This document shows, piece by piece, positions 17,266 through 26,244 of a DNA stretch of 64,000 nt. This DNA comes from Paenibacillus protaetiae (GTDB lineage Bacteria > Bacillota > Bacilli > Paenibacillales > Paenibacillaceae): positions 434,001 through 498,000 of the forward strand of contig NZ_CP035492.1 of assembly GCF_004135365.1 (NCBI RefSeq), written 5' to 3'. The first letter of the stretch is position 1. The number at the start of each line of letters is the position of its first letter. The notes beneath the pieces were generated by a model, which had not been told where the DNA came from, did no database searches, and saw nothing but the letters and a program-made list of their open reading frames with translations. The translations under genes were made by a program, and so were the position numbers.

Positions 17266-17907
17266 ATGCAGAGCAAGCGGAATAGACTGCGCCAACGTGC
17301 GAGACTCCAGGCCAAAGGGATTCAGCTGGCCATGCTGCTGCTTATTATGGCGCTGCTGCTGGCAAGCTGCCGGACTGTAGAGGAGATGGCAGGCACCCCC
17401 ATGAAGGAGACAGAGGAGCATGCGGCTAAGGAGACAGAGGAACAGTCTGCCAAGCGGCCGGAAGGTCAAGCGAATTCACCTATGCCGGCCGAGATGCCGG
17501 ATGATTTTGCTTTTGCCGTTCAGTACGGAGTGACAAGCAAAAACCGGATCGATACGTTTGAGCATCGCGTCACGAAAGATCTGGTGTCGGACGGCACGGC
17601 TGACGCCGAACTTCAGTTAAGCCGGGAAGAGCTGGAGTCCATTTATGCGAAGATGCGGGAAATGAACGTTACCGGGCTGGCGAATTTAAACGTAGAGCAT
17701 CCAAGCTGCCAGCAAATTCCGTACACGGACGACAGCTGGACCATTCGGCTAGGCGGCAAGCAATATTATTTGGCTTGGACAGGGAAGTATTGCGAGCTGA
17801 CGCAGGACGCCAAGTCGCTGCAGGAGCTGCGGGACTACATAGCTGCTATGGTGCAGAAAAAAGAAGCGTACAAGCAATTGCCGACAGCCAGAGGCGGTTA
17901 CGATTAA
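17266..17907 (+). CDS. Putative lipoprotein of unknown function
   Basis: A 213-residue protein with a long basic N-terminus, a hydrophobic stretch and the lipobox LLASC near residue 36. A Glu/Lys-rich linker with a short duplication (KETEEHAAKETEEQSAK) follows, then a globular part with the WTIRLGGKQYYLAWTGKYC motif and two conserved-looking Cys. The ATG at 17266 follows GGAGGAGGTG. Expected to be anchored outside the membrane. No family recognised. Confidence 0.75.
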   Translation: MQSKRNRLRQRARLQAKGIQLAMLLLIMALLLASCRTVEEMAGTPMKETEEHAAKETEEQSAKRPEGQANSPMPAEMPDDFAFAVQYGVTSKNRIDTFEHRVTKDLVSDGTADAELQLSREELESIYAKMREMNVTGLANLNVEHPSCQQIPYTDDSWTIRLGGKQYYLAWTGKYCELTQDAKSLQELRDYIAAMVQKKEAYKQLPTARGGYD

Positions 17908-18028
17908 AAAACGGTTAATGGCGGCCGGTATTACGACTATTCACAGCCATTCATTCATGGTACACTACTGTGGACAATAGGTTTCTATCCAGGCGGTTTA
18001 GCCCCGACCTATCGAAGGAGGAATACGC

Positions 18029-18478
18029 ATGGACAATTGTTCAATTATTACAAGACCTTCACTTAATTTGGTAGGCATCAGCTATTGCGGTCCCTATTCC
18101 ACGCTGCCGGATGAGGCGATTCGCCTGCAAACCGAAATGCTGGCAAAAAAATATTTGCTGGGTGACCATATTCGATCGACTGTCTTGTACAGCCCGTATT
18201 TTGGCAATGAAGTATTCGCCGCCTACTGGGCCTGCTACGAAGTACAGCATATGAGTGAAGTACCGGAAGGAATGGTACAGTTCACGATCCCGGAGCATCG
18301 ATACGCAACGGTTGATTGCTCGAATAAACGGATTGGCGAAGGTTATGAGCAGCTGTTTGCATGGATGCAGGAAAATGAGCTGGAGAAAAACGAACATGCC
18401 GTAGCGCTCGAAATTTTTTATGTGGATGAACCTCATTTGGAAGAAATTCCGGTTGAGCTGCTCATTCCGATCAAATAA
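18029..18478 (+). CDS. GyrI-like effector-binding domain protein
   Basis: A 149-residue single-domain protein of the GyrI/AraC effector-binding (SOUL-like) fold. It ends with the typical IFYVDEPHLEEIPVELLIPIK strand. Such proteins bind small amphipathic molecules or hydrolyse drug-like compounds; no specific ligand can be inferred. AAGGAGG lies just upstream of the ATG. Confidence 0.8.
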   Translation: MDNCSIITRPSLNLVGISYCGPYSTLPDEAIRLQTEMLAKKYLLGDHIRSTVLYSPYFGNEVFAAYWACYEVQHMSEVPEGMVQFTIPEHRYATVDCSNKRIGEGYEQLFAWMQENELEKNEHAVALEIFYVDEPHLEEIPVELLIPIK

Positions 18479-18490
18479 ATGAGATATGAC

Positions 18491-18520
18491 AAAAAGGACT
18501 TTGAAAGTCCTCTTTTTTTT
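18491..18520 (+). terminator. Rho-independent terminator
   Basis: AGGACTTTGAAAGTCCT forms a compact hairpin (arms AGGACTTT/AAAGTCCT) with A-run and T-run flanks (CTTTTTTTT). Confidence 0.85.
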
Positions 18521-18572
18521 CGCTGAATAGACGAACAGGTGGAAGGATCTGAAAGAGATAAAGCCAATCTAT

Positions 18573-19349
18573 ATGGTTGACAGTTTCACGTCAGAGCCGT
18601 TCCGCGGCAATCCCGCGGCCGTATGTTTGCTGGATAAAGCAGAGGACGGGCAATGGATGCAGCAGGTTGCGGCGGAAATGAACGTGTCGGAAACGGCGTT
18701 TGTATATCCGGAAGCGGGATTATGGCGGCTGAGATGGTTTACGCCAGTTGTCGAGGAGCGGCTTTGCGGCCATGCGACATTGGCAGCCGCTCATATTTTA
18801 TGGCAGTCGGGACGGCTGCAGCCGGGCGAGACGGCCCGTTTTATGACGCTGAGCGGGCAGCTGACCGCTCAGCAGAATGGAGCCGGCGGCATTACGCTCG
18901 ATTTTCCGTCAGAGCCGGTACAGCCCGTGGAGACTGAACAGGCGCTAATCGAAGCATTAGGTCTTATTCCGCGATATACCGGGCGGAACCGGCTTGATTT
19001 GCTTGTGGAAGTCGACAGCGAGCAGACTGTGCGCCAGCTGCGCCCGGACATGGCGCTGCTGGCCAAGTTGGACTGCCGCGGCGTTATTGTAACAAGCCGG
19101 GCAGCCGGCAGCGGCTATGATTTTGTTTCTCGTTTTTTTGCGCCAATGGACGGTATTTCGGAAGATCCGGTTACCGGCTCGGCCCATTGCGCGTTAGCTC
19201 CATATTGGGGCAAACGGCTTCGGCGCGATTCGCTGGTCGGGTATCAAGCTTCGGCGAGGGGCGGGTACGTGGCGGTGCAGCTTGCAGGGGACCGCGTCCG
19301 GCTGACCGGGGAAGCGGTAACCGTTATGAAAGGATCATTGGAGGTATAA
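18573..19349 (+). CDS. PhzF family isomerase
   Basis: A PhzF/diaminopimelate-epimerase-fold protein of about 258 residues. The catalytic Glu is in NVSETAFVYPE, with RWFTPVVEERLCGHATLAAAH and EDPVTGSAHCALAPYW also conserved. The fold normally begins with a strand like PIYMVDAFT; here the codons for KPIY are in frame upstream of the ATG at 18573. A CTG at 18549 with AGGTGG 5 nt upstream may therefore be the true start. Substrate unknown. Confidence 0.88.
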   Translation: MVDSFTSEPFRGNPAAVCLLDKAEDGQWMQQVAAEMNVSETAFVYPEAGLWRLRWFTPVVEERLCGHATLAAAHILWQSGRLQPGETARFMTLSGQLTAQQNGAGGITLDFPSEPVQPVETEQALIEALGLIPRYTGRNRLDLLVEVDSEQTVRQLRPDMALLAKLDCRGVIVTSRAAGSGYDFVSRFFAPMDGISEDPVTGSAHCALAPYWGKRLRRDSLVGYQASARGGYVAVQLAGDRVRLTGEAVTVMKGSLEV

Positions 19350-19354
19350 TCAAG

Positions 19355-19615
19355 ATGAATGCGTTTAAACTGCCCCGCGAGCAAAAGGAGCAGCTGATCA
19401 GCAGCTTGCAGCGTTTTTTTGAAATGGAGCGTTCCGAAAGCATCGGCTCCGTAGCTGCCGAACAGCTGCTGGATCATATGCTGCAGGAGCTTGGCCCTTT
19501 TATTTATAATCAAGCTATAACGGATGCCAGACAAACGGTGATGGAACGTATGCAGGCGATGGAAGATGAACTGTATGCGCTGGAGAAAAGCTCTTCCGGG
19601 AGCAAACGTAAATAA
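19355..19615 (+). CDS. DUF2164 family protein
   Basis: An 86-residue protein. The block LPREQKEQLISSLQRFFEMERSE and a DHMLQELGPFIYNQAI helix match the DUF2164 family, whose function is unknown. The ATG follows GGAGGTATAATCAAG, 6 nt after the phzF-like stop, so the two are probably co-transcribed. Confidence 0.85.
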   Translation: MNAFKLPREQKEQLISSLQRFFEMERSESIGSVAAEQLLDHMLQELGPFIYNQAITDARQTVMERMQAMEDELYALEKSSSGSKRK

Positions 19616-19670
19616 TAATCGAGATGAAAATGAAAAGGTGGCTGCATTAGCGAAGGGAGCTGGGAAGACA

Positions 19671-20252
19671 GTGACTCATATCACGCTTGTCCGCCATGGC
19701 ATAACCGCTTGGAATAAAGAAGGCCGGGCGCAAGGGCATACGAACAATCCGCTGGATGAAGAAGGTTTCCGGCAGGCGGAAGCAGTTGCTGCAAGGCTTG
19801 GCGCCGAGCATTGGGATGCCGTCTACTCCAGCGATCTGCTGCGCGCCCGGCAGACTGCGGAAACGATTGCGGCGCGAGCGGGGAATCCGCCCTTATATTT
19901 GGATCAGCGGCTGCGCGAAATGGGCGGCGGGCTCATTGAGGGCACGACGATGGCGGAGCGGATCGAACGATTTGGCCACGACTGGCGGGAGAAGAAGCTG
20001 GGGATCGAGACCAAAACGTCAGGAATGGATCGCGGCGGAGAAGTGCTGGAAGAGATTGCGGCCAAACATCCGGACGGCCGCATCCTTGTTGTCAGCCATG
20101 GCGCCATTATCCGTCACGCGCTGATGAAGCTGCTCCCGGATTTGAATGTGGATGAGCTGCTTGGCAATACTGCCGTTACACGCATACGTAAAACAGCGGA
20201 AGGCTGGCAGTGCGATTTGTACAACTGCACGGATCATTTGAACGAACGATAA
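19671..20252 (+). CDS. Histidine phosphatase family protein
   Basis: A 193-residue phosphoglycerate-mutase-like phosphatase. The catalytic RHG is in TLVRHGITAWN, the second His is in VVSHGAIIRH, with YSSDLLRARQTAE between. The GTG at 19671 begins right at the first strand; a GTG at 19638 would add 11 residues and cannot be excluded. Substrate unknown. Confidence 0.87.
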   Translation: MTHITLVRHGITAWNKEGRAQGHTNNPLDEEGFRQAEAVAARLGAEHWDAVYSSDLLRARQTAETIAARAGNPPLYLDQRLREMGGGLIEGTTMAERIERFGHDWREKKLGIETKTSGMDRGGEVLEEIAAKHPDGRILVVSHGAIIRHALMKLLPDLNVDELLGNTAVTRIRKTAEGWQCDLYNCTDHLNER

Positions 20253-20316
20253 AATAACTGCGTCGAAGACAGTACATAAGCTTGGCAACAAGCAGAAGCG
20301 GAAGGAGGCGCTTTTT

Positions 20317-21042
20317 GTGCAAAAAATAGCGATTATTTCGGATATTCACGGGAATGTGCCTGCGCTGGAAGCCGTTCTTCGCGATGTCGACCTGCGCCGG
20401 GTTGACCGGCTGATTTGTCTTGGAGATTTGATTGGCAAAGGTCCGGGTTCAGATGTGTGCGTGGATCTTGTCCGGAGCCATTGCGATACGGTTGTTATGG
20501 GCAACTGGGACGATTTCATAGCGACGCCAAGCGATATTGACGTTGCAGTCTGGCACCGTTCTTTGCTTGGCGAAGAGCGTCTCGCTTATTTGGCTTCCCT
20601 CCCTTTCTCGGCCGAATTTGTATTAAGCGGCAAATATGTAAGGCTGTTTCACGCTTCTCCGCGCAGCCTGTATGAGCGGATCCAGCCATGGGATGAGGCG
20701 GCTAAACGGCTGTCGCTGTTTGAAGCATCCGAGCGGTGCCAGGAGTGGTGTGCGGCTGATGTCGCCGGTTACGGAGACATTCATAATGCCTATATGCAAT
20801 ACATGGAAGGCAAGCTGCTGTTTAATGCCGGAAGTGTCGGCAATCCGCTGGATGTTCCTAAAGCTTCTTATGTCATCCTGGAAGGCCAATACGGAAGCGG
20901 GCAGGATGCGCCTATTGATCTCCAGTTTGTACGTGTTGCTTATAATATTGAAGAGGCGGTGTCGCAGGCGGAAGCATCCGGAATGCCTCATTTGGAGCCG
21001 TATGTAAGAGAGCTTCGCACAGCCCGTTATGCCCGAAGCTGA
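20317..21042 (+). CDS. Metallophosphoesterase (YfcE-like)
   Basis: A 241-residue calcineurin-like phosphoesterase with the metal-binding series SDIHGN, GDLIGKGP, GNWDD, then late NAGSVGNP. The GTG start follows GGAAGGAGGCG. Probably a phosphodiesterase; substrate not inferable. Confidence 0.88.
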   Translation: MQKIAIISDIHGNVPALEAVLRDVDLRRVDRLICLGDLIGKGPGSDVCVDLVRSHCDTVVMGNWDDFIATPSDIDVAVWHRSLLGEERLAYLASLPFSAEFVLSGKYVRLFHASPRSLYERIQPWDEAAKRLSLFEASERCQEWCAADVAGYGDIHNAYMQYMEGKLLFNAGSVGNPLDVPKASYVILEGQYGSGQDAPIDLQFVRVAYNIEEAVSQAEASGMPHLEPYVRELRTARYARS

Positions 21043-21103
21043 ACGGATGGCTGCAGCGCAGCCCTTAACCTGCTCTTCATCAAATCGAAATGAATGAAAC
21101 ACA

Positions 21104-21135
21104 AAAGCCGGCCCAACAGGGCCGGCTTTGTGTTT
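21104..21135 (+). terminator. Rho-independent terminator
   Basis: An 11-bp perfect stem (AAAGCCGGCCC/GGGCCGGCTTT, loop AACA) is followed by a T-rich tail. Confidence 0.88.
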
Positions 21136-21276
21136 GGATATAGAACAATCCTATTTGTTTATAGAAATGCTTTATGTTCGATTGTGCGAATGGTATGCGG
21201 GTGGTAAAGTGGGTTTAAGTTAATTCTGACAAAACCTATAGGAATAAATTAAAAAGGGAAAAAGGGTGTGGATACG

Positions 21277-22611
21277 ATGAGTACAAAGAGACAAATCAAG
21301 CTGGGAGCTATTATTCATGGAGTCGGAAGCAGCACATCGCTGTGGCGCCATCCGGACATTCAGGCGGATGCCAGCATTAATATTGATTTCTATAAAAAAC
21401 AAGCGCTGAAAGCGGAAGAAGGCAAGTTTGATCTTCTGTTTATCGCGGACGGCTTATATATCAATGAAAAATCGATTCCGCATTTTTTGAACCGGTTTGA
21501 GCCCATTACGATCCTCTCGGCTCTCGCTTCGATTACGACAAATATCGGCCTTGTCGGGACATTGTCCACTTCCTACAGCGAACCGTTTACGGTGGCCCGC
21601 CAGTTCGCTTCGATTGACCATATTAGCGGCGGCCGCGCCGGCTGGAACGTCGTAACGTCTCCGCTGGAAGGCTCGGCTCTTAATTTCAGCAAAAAAGAAC
21701 ATCCGACACATGATCAGCGCTACCGGATTGCAGAAGAGTATTTGGAAGTAGCCAAAGGGCTGTGGGATTCGTGGGAAGATGACGCATTTGTACGGAATAA
21801 GGAAACCGGCGTTTTCTTCGATCCAAGCAAAATGCACCGCTTAAACCATGAAGGCGAGTTTTTCTCGGTGCAAGGTCCGCTTAATATTGCGCGCTCAAAG
21901 CAAGGACACCCGGTCGTATTCCAAGCCGGTTCTTCGGACAGCGGCCGCAGGCTGGCTGCCAAAACGGCGGATGCGGTGTTCACCGGCCATGAAACGATTG
22001 AAGAAGCTAAAGCTTTTTACAGCGATGTTAAGAAACGGGCAGCTGAATTTGGCCGCTCCGCAGACGAAATTCTGATCTTCCCTGGAATTGGTCCGATTAT
22101 CGGGCAAACCGCCGAAGAAGCGGAACGCAAATACCAGGAAGTTGCCGATCTGGTCAGCATCGAGGATGCCCTGCAATATTTGGGCCGTTACTTCGATCAT
22201 TTGGATTTCTCCCAGTTCCCGCTGGATGAACCGTTCCCGGATTTGGGCGAAGCAGGTAAAAACAGCTTCCGCAGCACGACGGACCGGATTAAGCAAAAAG
22301 CGAAGGAAAAGGGGCTTACGCTGCGGCAGGTGGCACGTGAAGCCGCAACGCCGCGCAGCCGGTTTATCGGCACGCCTGAGCAAATTGCCGATCAAGTTCA
22401 ACAATGGTTTGAAGAAGGGGCGGCGGACGGTTTTATTATAGGCGGCGGCGTTCCGAATGCGCTGGAAGATTTTGTGGAGCAAGTAGTTCCAATTTTGCAA
22501 GCACGCGGGTTGTACCGCACCGAATATGAATCAGATACGCTTCGCGGCAATTTGGGGCTGGCTGTTCCGGTGAACCGCTATACGAAGCAGCATGAGAACA
22601 GCCTGATTTAA
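21277..22611 (+). CDS. LLM class FMN-dependent monooxygenase (NtaA/SnaA/DszA type)
   Basis: A 444-residue bacterial-luciferase-like flavin monooxygenase. Diagnostic segments are [40 protein letters not shown] and the late [23 protein letters not shown]. This subfamily oxidises sulfur, amine or nitrilotriacetate-type compounds with FMNH2 supplied by a separate reductase, which is not seen nearby. A five-part oligopeptide-type ABC importer follows, suggesting uptake plus breakdown of the same compound. The ATG at 21277 is 10 nt after AAAGGG; a GTG at 21268 is an alternative. Confidence 0.9.
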   Translation: MSTKRQIKLGAIIHGVGSSTSLWRHPDIQADASINIDFYKKQALKAEEGKFDLLFIADGLYINEKSIPHFLNRFEPITILSALASITTNIGLVGTLSTSYSEPFTVARQFASIDHISGGRAGWNVVTSPLEGSALNFSKKEHPTHDQRYRIAEEYLEVAKGLWDSWEDDAFVRNKETGVFFDPSKMHRLNHEGEFFSVQGPLNIARSKQGHPVVFQAGSSDSGRRLAAKTADAVFTGHETIEEAKAFYSDVKKRAAEFGRSADEILIFPGIGPIIGQTAEEAERKYQEVADLVSIEDALQYLGRYFDHLDFSQFPLDEPFPDLGEAGKNSFRSTTDRIKQKAKEKGLTLRQVAREAATPRSRFIGTPEQIADQVQQWFEEGAADGFIIGGGVPNALEDFVEQVVPILQARGLYRTEYESDTLRGNLGLAVPVNRYTKQHENSLI

Positions 22612-22645
22612 TGACTTGAATGGATAAGAACTTTGGAGATGGGGC

Positions 22646-24319
22646 GTGTATACAGATATGAAACCATTATCAGCGATATTCAAACATACGGCATGGATTA
22701 CAGCACTAGTATTGGTATTAACGGCATGCTCCGGCAACAGCGGTTCCGGCGGGACTAACACCGGCAGCAAGCCGGATAGCGGACAAAGCCCGGCTGCTAC
22801 GCAAGCAGCTGCGCAGGGCGGAGATTTAAGCTTTGCGCTCGCGACTTCCCCTGATACGCTTGATCCGGCGCGCAGCGGCCTTGCCGTTGCAATCCGGGTA
22901 TACCGCGCATTGTTCGATAATCTGGTCGTCCAGCTGCCGGATAGCTCAATTAAACCATGGCTGGCAACGGAATGGACCATTTCGGATGACGGCTTGGATT
23001 ATACGTTTAAGCTGCGTCAGGATGTCAAATTCCATGACGGGACGCCGTTTAATGCGGATGCAGTCAAATTCAGCTTCGAGCGTATTTTGGATCCTGCTAC
23101 GAAGTCGGGCAACGCGCTGGCGCTGCTGACGCCGCTGGAATCGGTAGACGTCATTGACGATTATACGGTGAAGCTGCATTTGAGCAAACCTTCCCGCGCC
23201 TTTTTAACCAATTTGAGCTCGGCGTCGCTCAGCATCGTCTCGCCGGCTGCAGTCGCCAAATACGGCGATCAATTTGGCCAAAATCCGGTAGGGACCGGAC
23301 CGTTTATTTTCGTCAAATGGGATCAGAACCAGCAAATCGTGCTGAAGCGTAACCCGGACTACAAGTGGGCGCCTGAAACGATCGAAAATAAAGGCGCTCC
23401 TTATCTGGATACCCTTACATTTAAAATTGTAACCGAAGAAGCTACGCGGATCGGCAGCGTACAAAGCGGCCAAGTGCTGGCGGCTGAAACCGTCCCGCCG
23501 CAAAATGTGCTGGCCCTCAAAAACGACAGCAAAACCCAGCTGATTCAAGTGAATACAAGCGGATTGCCTTATACGCTGTTTATTAATGAGAAAAAAGAGC
23601 CTTGGAACGATCTGAAGGCACGGCAGGCGCTTCAATACGGCATTGATGTCGCTACGATCGTCAAAACGCTGTATCTCGGCACTTATGATCAGGCCTGGTC
23701 GGCGCTGGCGCCTGGAATGACCGGCTATGACGCATCGCTTGAAAACGCGCTGAAGCCGGACCCTGCCAAAGCCGGCCAATTGCTTGACGAGCTGGGCTGG
23801 GTCAAAGGCGCGGACGGCATACGCGAAAAAGACGGCAAACAGCTGACGTTAAATTATGTTGACGGCAGCCCGAACCGGGAAAAACGGAACGATATCGCCG
23901 TCATGATCCAGCAGCAGCTGAAAGCGATCGGCATTAAAGTCAATGTGAACATTACAAAAGATACGACAACGGTTGTATATACAAACGGCGATTACGACAT
24001 TTACGGCAACAGCCAGGTCAATGTGGATCCGAACGCGCTGTACCAGTTTTACCATACGCCGGCTCAAGGCGCGCGGCCTACCATTGCGAACTATTCTAAT
24101 CCGGAAACGGATGCGCTGCTGGAACAAGCCGCGGTGGAGAAGGACGATGCCAAACGGGCGGATCTCTATAAGCAAATCCAGCAAAAAATTTCGGCTGATG
24201 CGGTCATCATTCCGATCTATGTATTCCCTTATACAGTGGCAGCTGCCAAATCGGTTCAAGGCCTGAAGTTTGATTTGACCGGATACCCTTGGTTTAACGA
24301 TACATCCATTCAAAAGTAA
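22646..24319 (+). CDS. ABC transporter substrate-binding lipoprotein (family 5, OppA/DppA-like)
   Basis: A 557-residue extracytoplasmic binding lipoprotein. The signal peptide ends at the lipobox VLTACSG. Family-5 hallmarks include TLDPARS, the LRQDVKFHDGTPFNADAVKFSFERI signature near residue 135 and the VGTGPFIFVKW strand. It is immediately downstream of the monooxygenase and 20 nt before the permease genes. Substrate unknown; peptide, nickel or a sulfur/amine compound are possible. The GTG is 7 nt after GGAG; an ATG at 22658 is an alternative. Confidence 0.9.
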   Translation: MYTDMKPLSAIFKHTAWITALVLVLTACSGNSGSGGTNTGSKPDSGQSPAATQAAAQGGDLSFALATSPDTLDPARSGLAVAIRVYRALFDNLVVQLPDSSIKPWLATEWTISDDGLDYTFKLRQDVKFHDGTPFNADAVKFSFERILDPATKSGNALALLTPLESVDVIDDYTVKLHLSKPSRAFLTNLSSASLSIVSPAAVAKYGDQFGQNPVGTGPFIFVKWDQNQQIVLKRNPDYKWAPETIENKGAPYLDTLTFKIVTEEATRIGSVQSGQVLAAETVPPQNVLALKNDSKTQLIQVNTSGLPYTLFINEKKEPWNDLKARQALQYGIDVATIVKTLYLGTYDQAWSALAPGMTGYDASLENALKPDPAKAGQLLDELGWVKGADGIREKDGKQLTLNYVDGSPNREKRNDIAVMIQQQLKAIGIKVNVNITKDTTTVVYTNGDYDIYGNSQVNVDPNALYQFYHTPAQGARPTIANYSNPETDALLEQAAVEKDDAKRADLYKQIQQKISADAVIIPIYVFPYTVAAAKSVQGLKFDLTGYPWFNDTSIQK

Positions 24320-24341
24320 TGCGGAAGGAGGGCTGGCGGCC

Positions 24342-25268
24342 ATGATAAAAGCGATTGCTGTAAAGCTGTTTACCTCGTTGCTTGTTGTTGCAGGCTCCTT
24401 GCTTCTTGTATTTACAATCCTGTACTTGCTTCCGGGCGATCCGGTAGATTCCATTCTGGATCCGACGCAAGCGACGCCTGAAATGATTGCCAATTTGCGG
24501 GCGCAGCTTGGAACCGATCAGCCCTATTACGTGCAGTTGTTCCATTATTTCGGGCATATGGCGAGAGGCGACTTTGGCGAGTCGCTTCTCACCTCCGAAC
24601 CGGTATTGCCCAAAATACTCGACAACTTCCCTGCAACGTTGTCGCTGACACTTACCAGTGCGGCAGTATCGGTTGTTGTAGGCGTGCTGCTTGGCGTGCT
24701 GTCGGCTATCCATCGCAATAAGCCAATTGATATTATCGCGAGAATCGTCGGTTTGTTTGGCATTTCGATGCCGACTTTCTGGTCAGGCATTCTGCTGCTG
24801 CTCGTTTTTTCCATCCATTGGGGCTGGTTTCCTGCAATGGGCTCGGACGGCTGGCGGACGCTCGTGCTGCCTTCCATTACATTGGGCCTTATCGGAGCAG
24901 GTTTTATTGTAAGGATGGTTCGCAACAGCATGCTGGAAGTAATTAACGAAAGCTTTATCGTAACGCTGCGCTCCAAAGGATTGACAGAGCGTGCTGTTAT
25001 GTACCGCCACGCGCTCCGCAACGCTCTGATCCCGGCGGTAACGCTGATGGGAACGCTTGTAGGCGAGATGCTGGCCGGCACTGTCGTCATCGAAACGGTG
25101 TTTGCACGGCAGGGCATTGGCCGGATTATATCGGACGCGCTGATGGCGAAAGATTTTCCCGTTGTACAGGGCGTTATCTTCTTTACGGCTATCATCTATG
25201 TTGCCGTCAACCTGATCGTTGACTTATCGTATTCCTTTATTGACCCGCGGGTCAGAAGATCGGCCTGA
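24342..25268 (+). CDS. ABC transporter permease (DppB/OppB type)
   Basis: A 308-residue permease with six membrane helices. It carries LLPGDPVDSIL after helix 1 and the EAA loop ESFIVTLRSKGLTERAVMYRHALRNALIP that docks the ATPase. Paired with the next permease in the same unit. Confidence 0.93.
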   Translation: MIKAIAVKLFTSLLVVAGSLLLVFTILYLLPGDPVDSILDPTQATPEMIANLRAQLGTDQPYYVQLFHYFGHMARGDFGESLLTSEPVLPKILDNFPATLSLTLTSAAVSVVVGVLLGVLSAIHRNKPIDIIARIVGLFGISMPTFWSGILLLLVFSIHWGWFPAMGSDGWRTLVLPSITLGLIGAGFIVRMVRNSMLEVINESFIVTLRSKGLTERAVMYRHALRNALIPAVTLMGTLVGEMLAGTVVIETVFARQGIGRIISDALMAKDFPVVQGVIFFTAIIYVAVNLIVDLSYSFIDPRVRRSA

Positions 25269-25287
25269 TTGAAAGGAGGAGACGCAT

Positions 25288-26181
25288 ATGAAGCCTTCAG
25301 CTGCCGCAAGCCCTTCTTGGCGCTTTGGTAATAAAGCTGATACGTCTTCCCGCCCGTTAGCGGCGTTGACTGCTTCCCGGCTGTTCGTTTACGGAGCCGG
25401 GCTTGTTTTGCTATTTATCGTGTTGTGTGCGATTGTCCCGGGGTGGATTGCCCCATATTCGCCAACGGAGATGAAGACGGATCAAATTTTACAGGGGCCA
25501 AGTCTGGCTCATCCGTTTGGCATTGATTACTTTGGCCGGGACGTCTTCAGCCTGGTTGTATACGGCAGCCGTGATTCGTTGTTTATCGGCGTAATGTCGG
25601 TACTCGTCGGCGGCATCGTTGGCGGAGCCATCGGCGCAGTATCCGGCTATATCGGCGGCATTATTGACACGGTATTTATGCGGATTATTGACATTTTGAT
25701 GACGATACCCGGCATATTGCTTGCGCTCGCGATTGCTGCTGCCCTTGGGCCGAGCTTGTTTAATATTGTACTGGCGGTAGCGGTCTCGTCGATTCCTGGT
25801 TATGCGAGGGTCATGCGGGGCCAGATGCTCAGCATTAAAAACCGTCCTTATATTACCGCTTCCCGTTCCATTGGCGTATCGCAGTTCGGCATTTTTTGGA
25901 AGCATGTGCTGCCTAACTCATTGTCTCCAATGCTCGTTATGGCGACGCTTGGCATCGGAAGCGCGATATTGGCCGGGTCGGGACTAAGTTTTCTGGGCCT
26001 TGGCGTGTTGCGGGAAATCCCGGACTGGGGCACGCTGCTCGCACAAGGGAGAAGTTATTTGACGGTAGCCTGGTGGATATGTACCTTTCCCGGGCTGGCA
26101 ATTACGCTGTTTGTGCTTGCCGTCAATTTGCTGGGCGACAAGCTGAGGGACCATTGGGACCCGAAAAAAAGCCGCATTTAA
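25288..26181 (+). CDS. ABC transporter permease (DppC/OppC type)
   Basis: A 297-residue permease with six helices, the HPFGIDYFGRDVFS segment and the EAA loop RPYITASRSIGVSQFGIFWKHVLPN, split here by family standard spacing. GAAAGGAGG lies upstream of the ATG. Forms a heterodimer with the preceding permease. Confidence 0.93.
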   Translation: MKPSAAASPSWRFGNKADTSSRPLAALTASRLFVYGAGLVLLFIVLCAIVPGWIAPYSPTEMKTDQILQGPSLAHPFGIDYFGRDVFSLVVYGSRDSLFIGVMSVLVGGIVGGAIGAVSGYIGGIIDTVFMRIIDILMTIPGILLALAIAAALGPSLFNIVLAVAVSSIPGYARVMRGQMLSIKNRPYITASRSIGVSQFGIFWKHVLPNSLSPMLVMATLGIGSAILAGSGLSFLGLGVLREIPDWGTLLAQGRSYLTVAWWICTFPGLAITLFVLAVNLLGDKLRDHWDPKKSRI

Positions 26182-26244
26182 CGAAAGCCGGAACCGGATG
26201 TGAACCCGGGGCCGGTCTGCGCGAGCGGACAGATGGGGGGCGGA

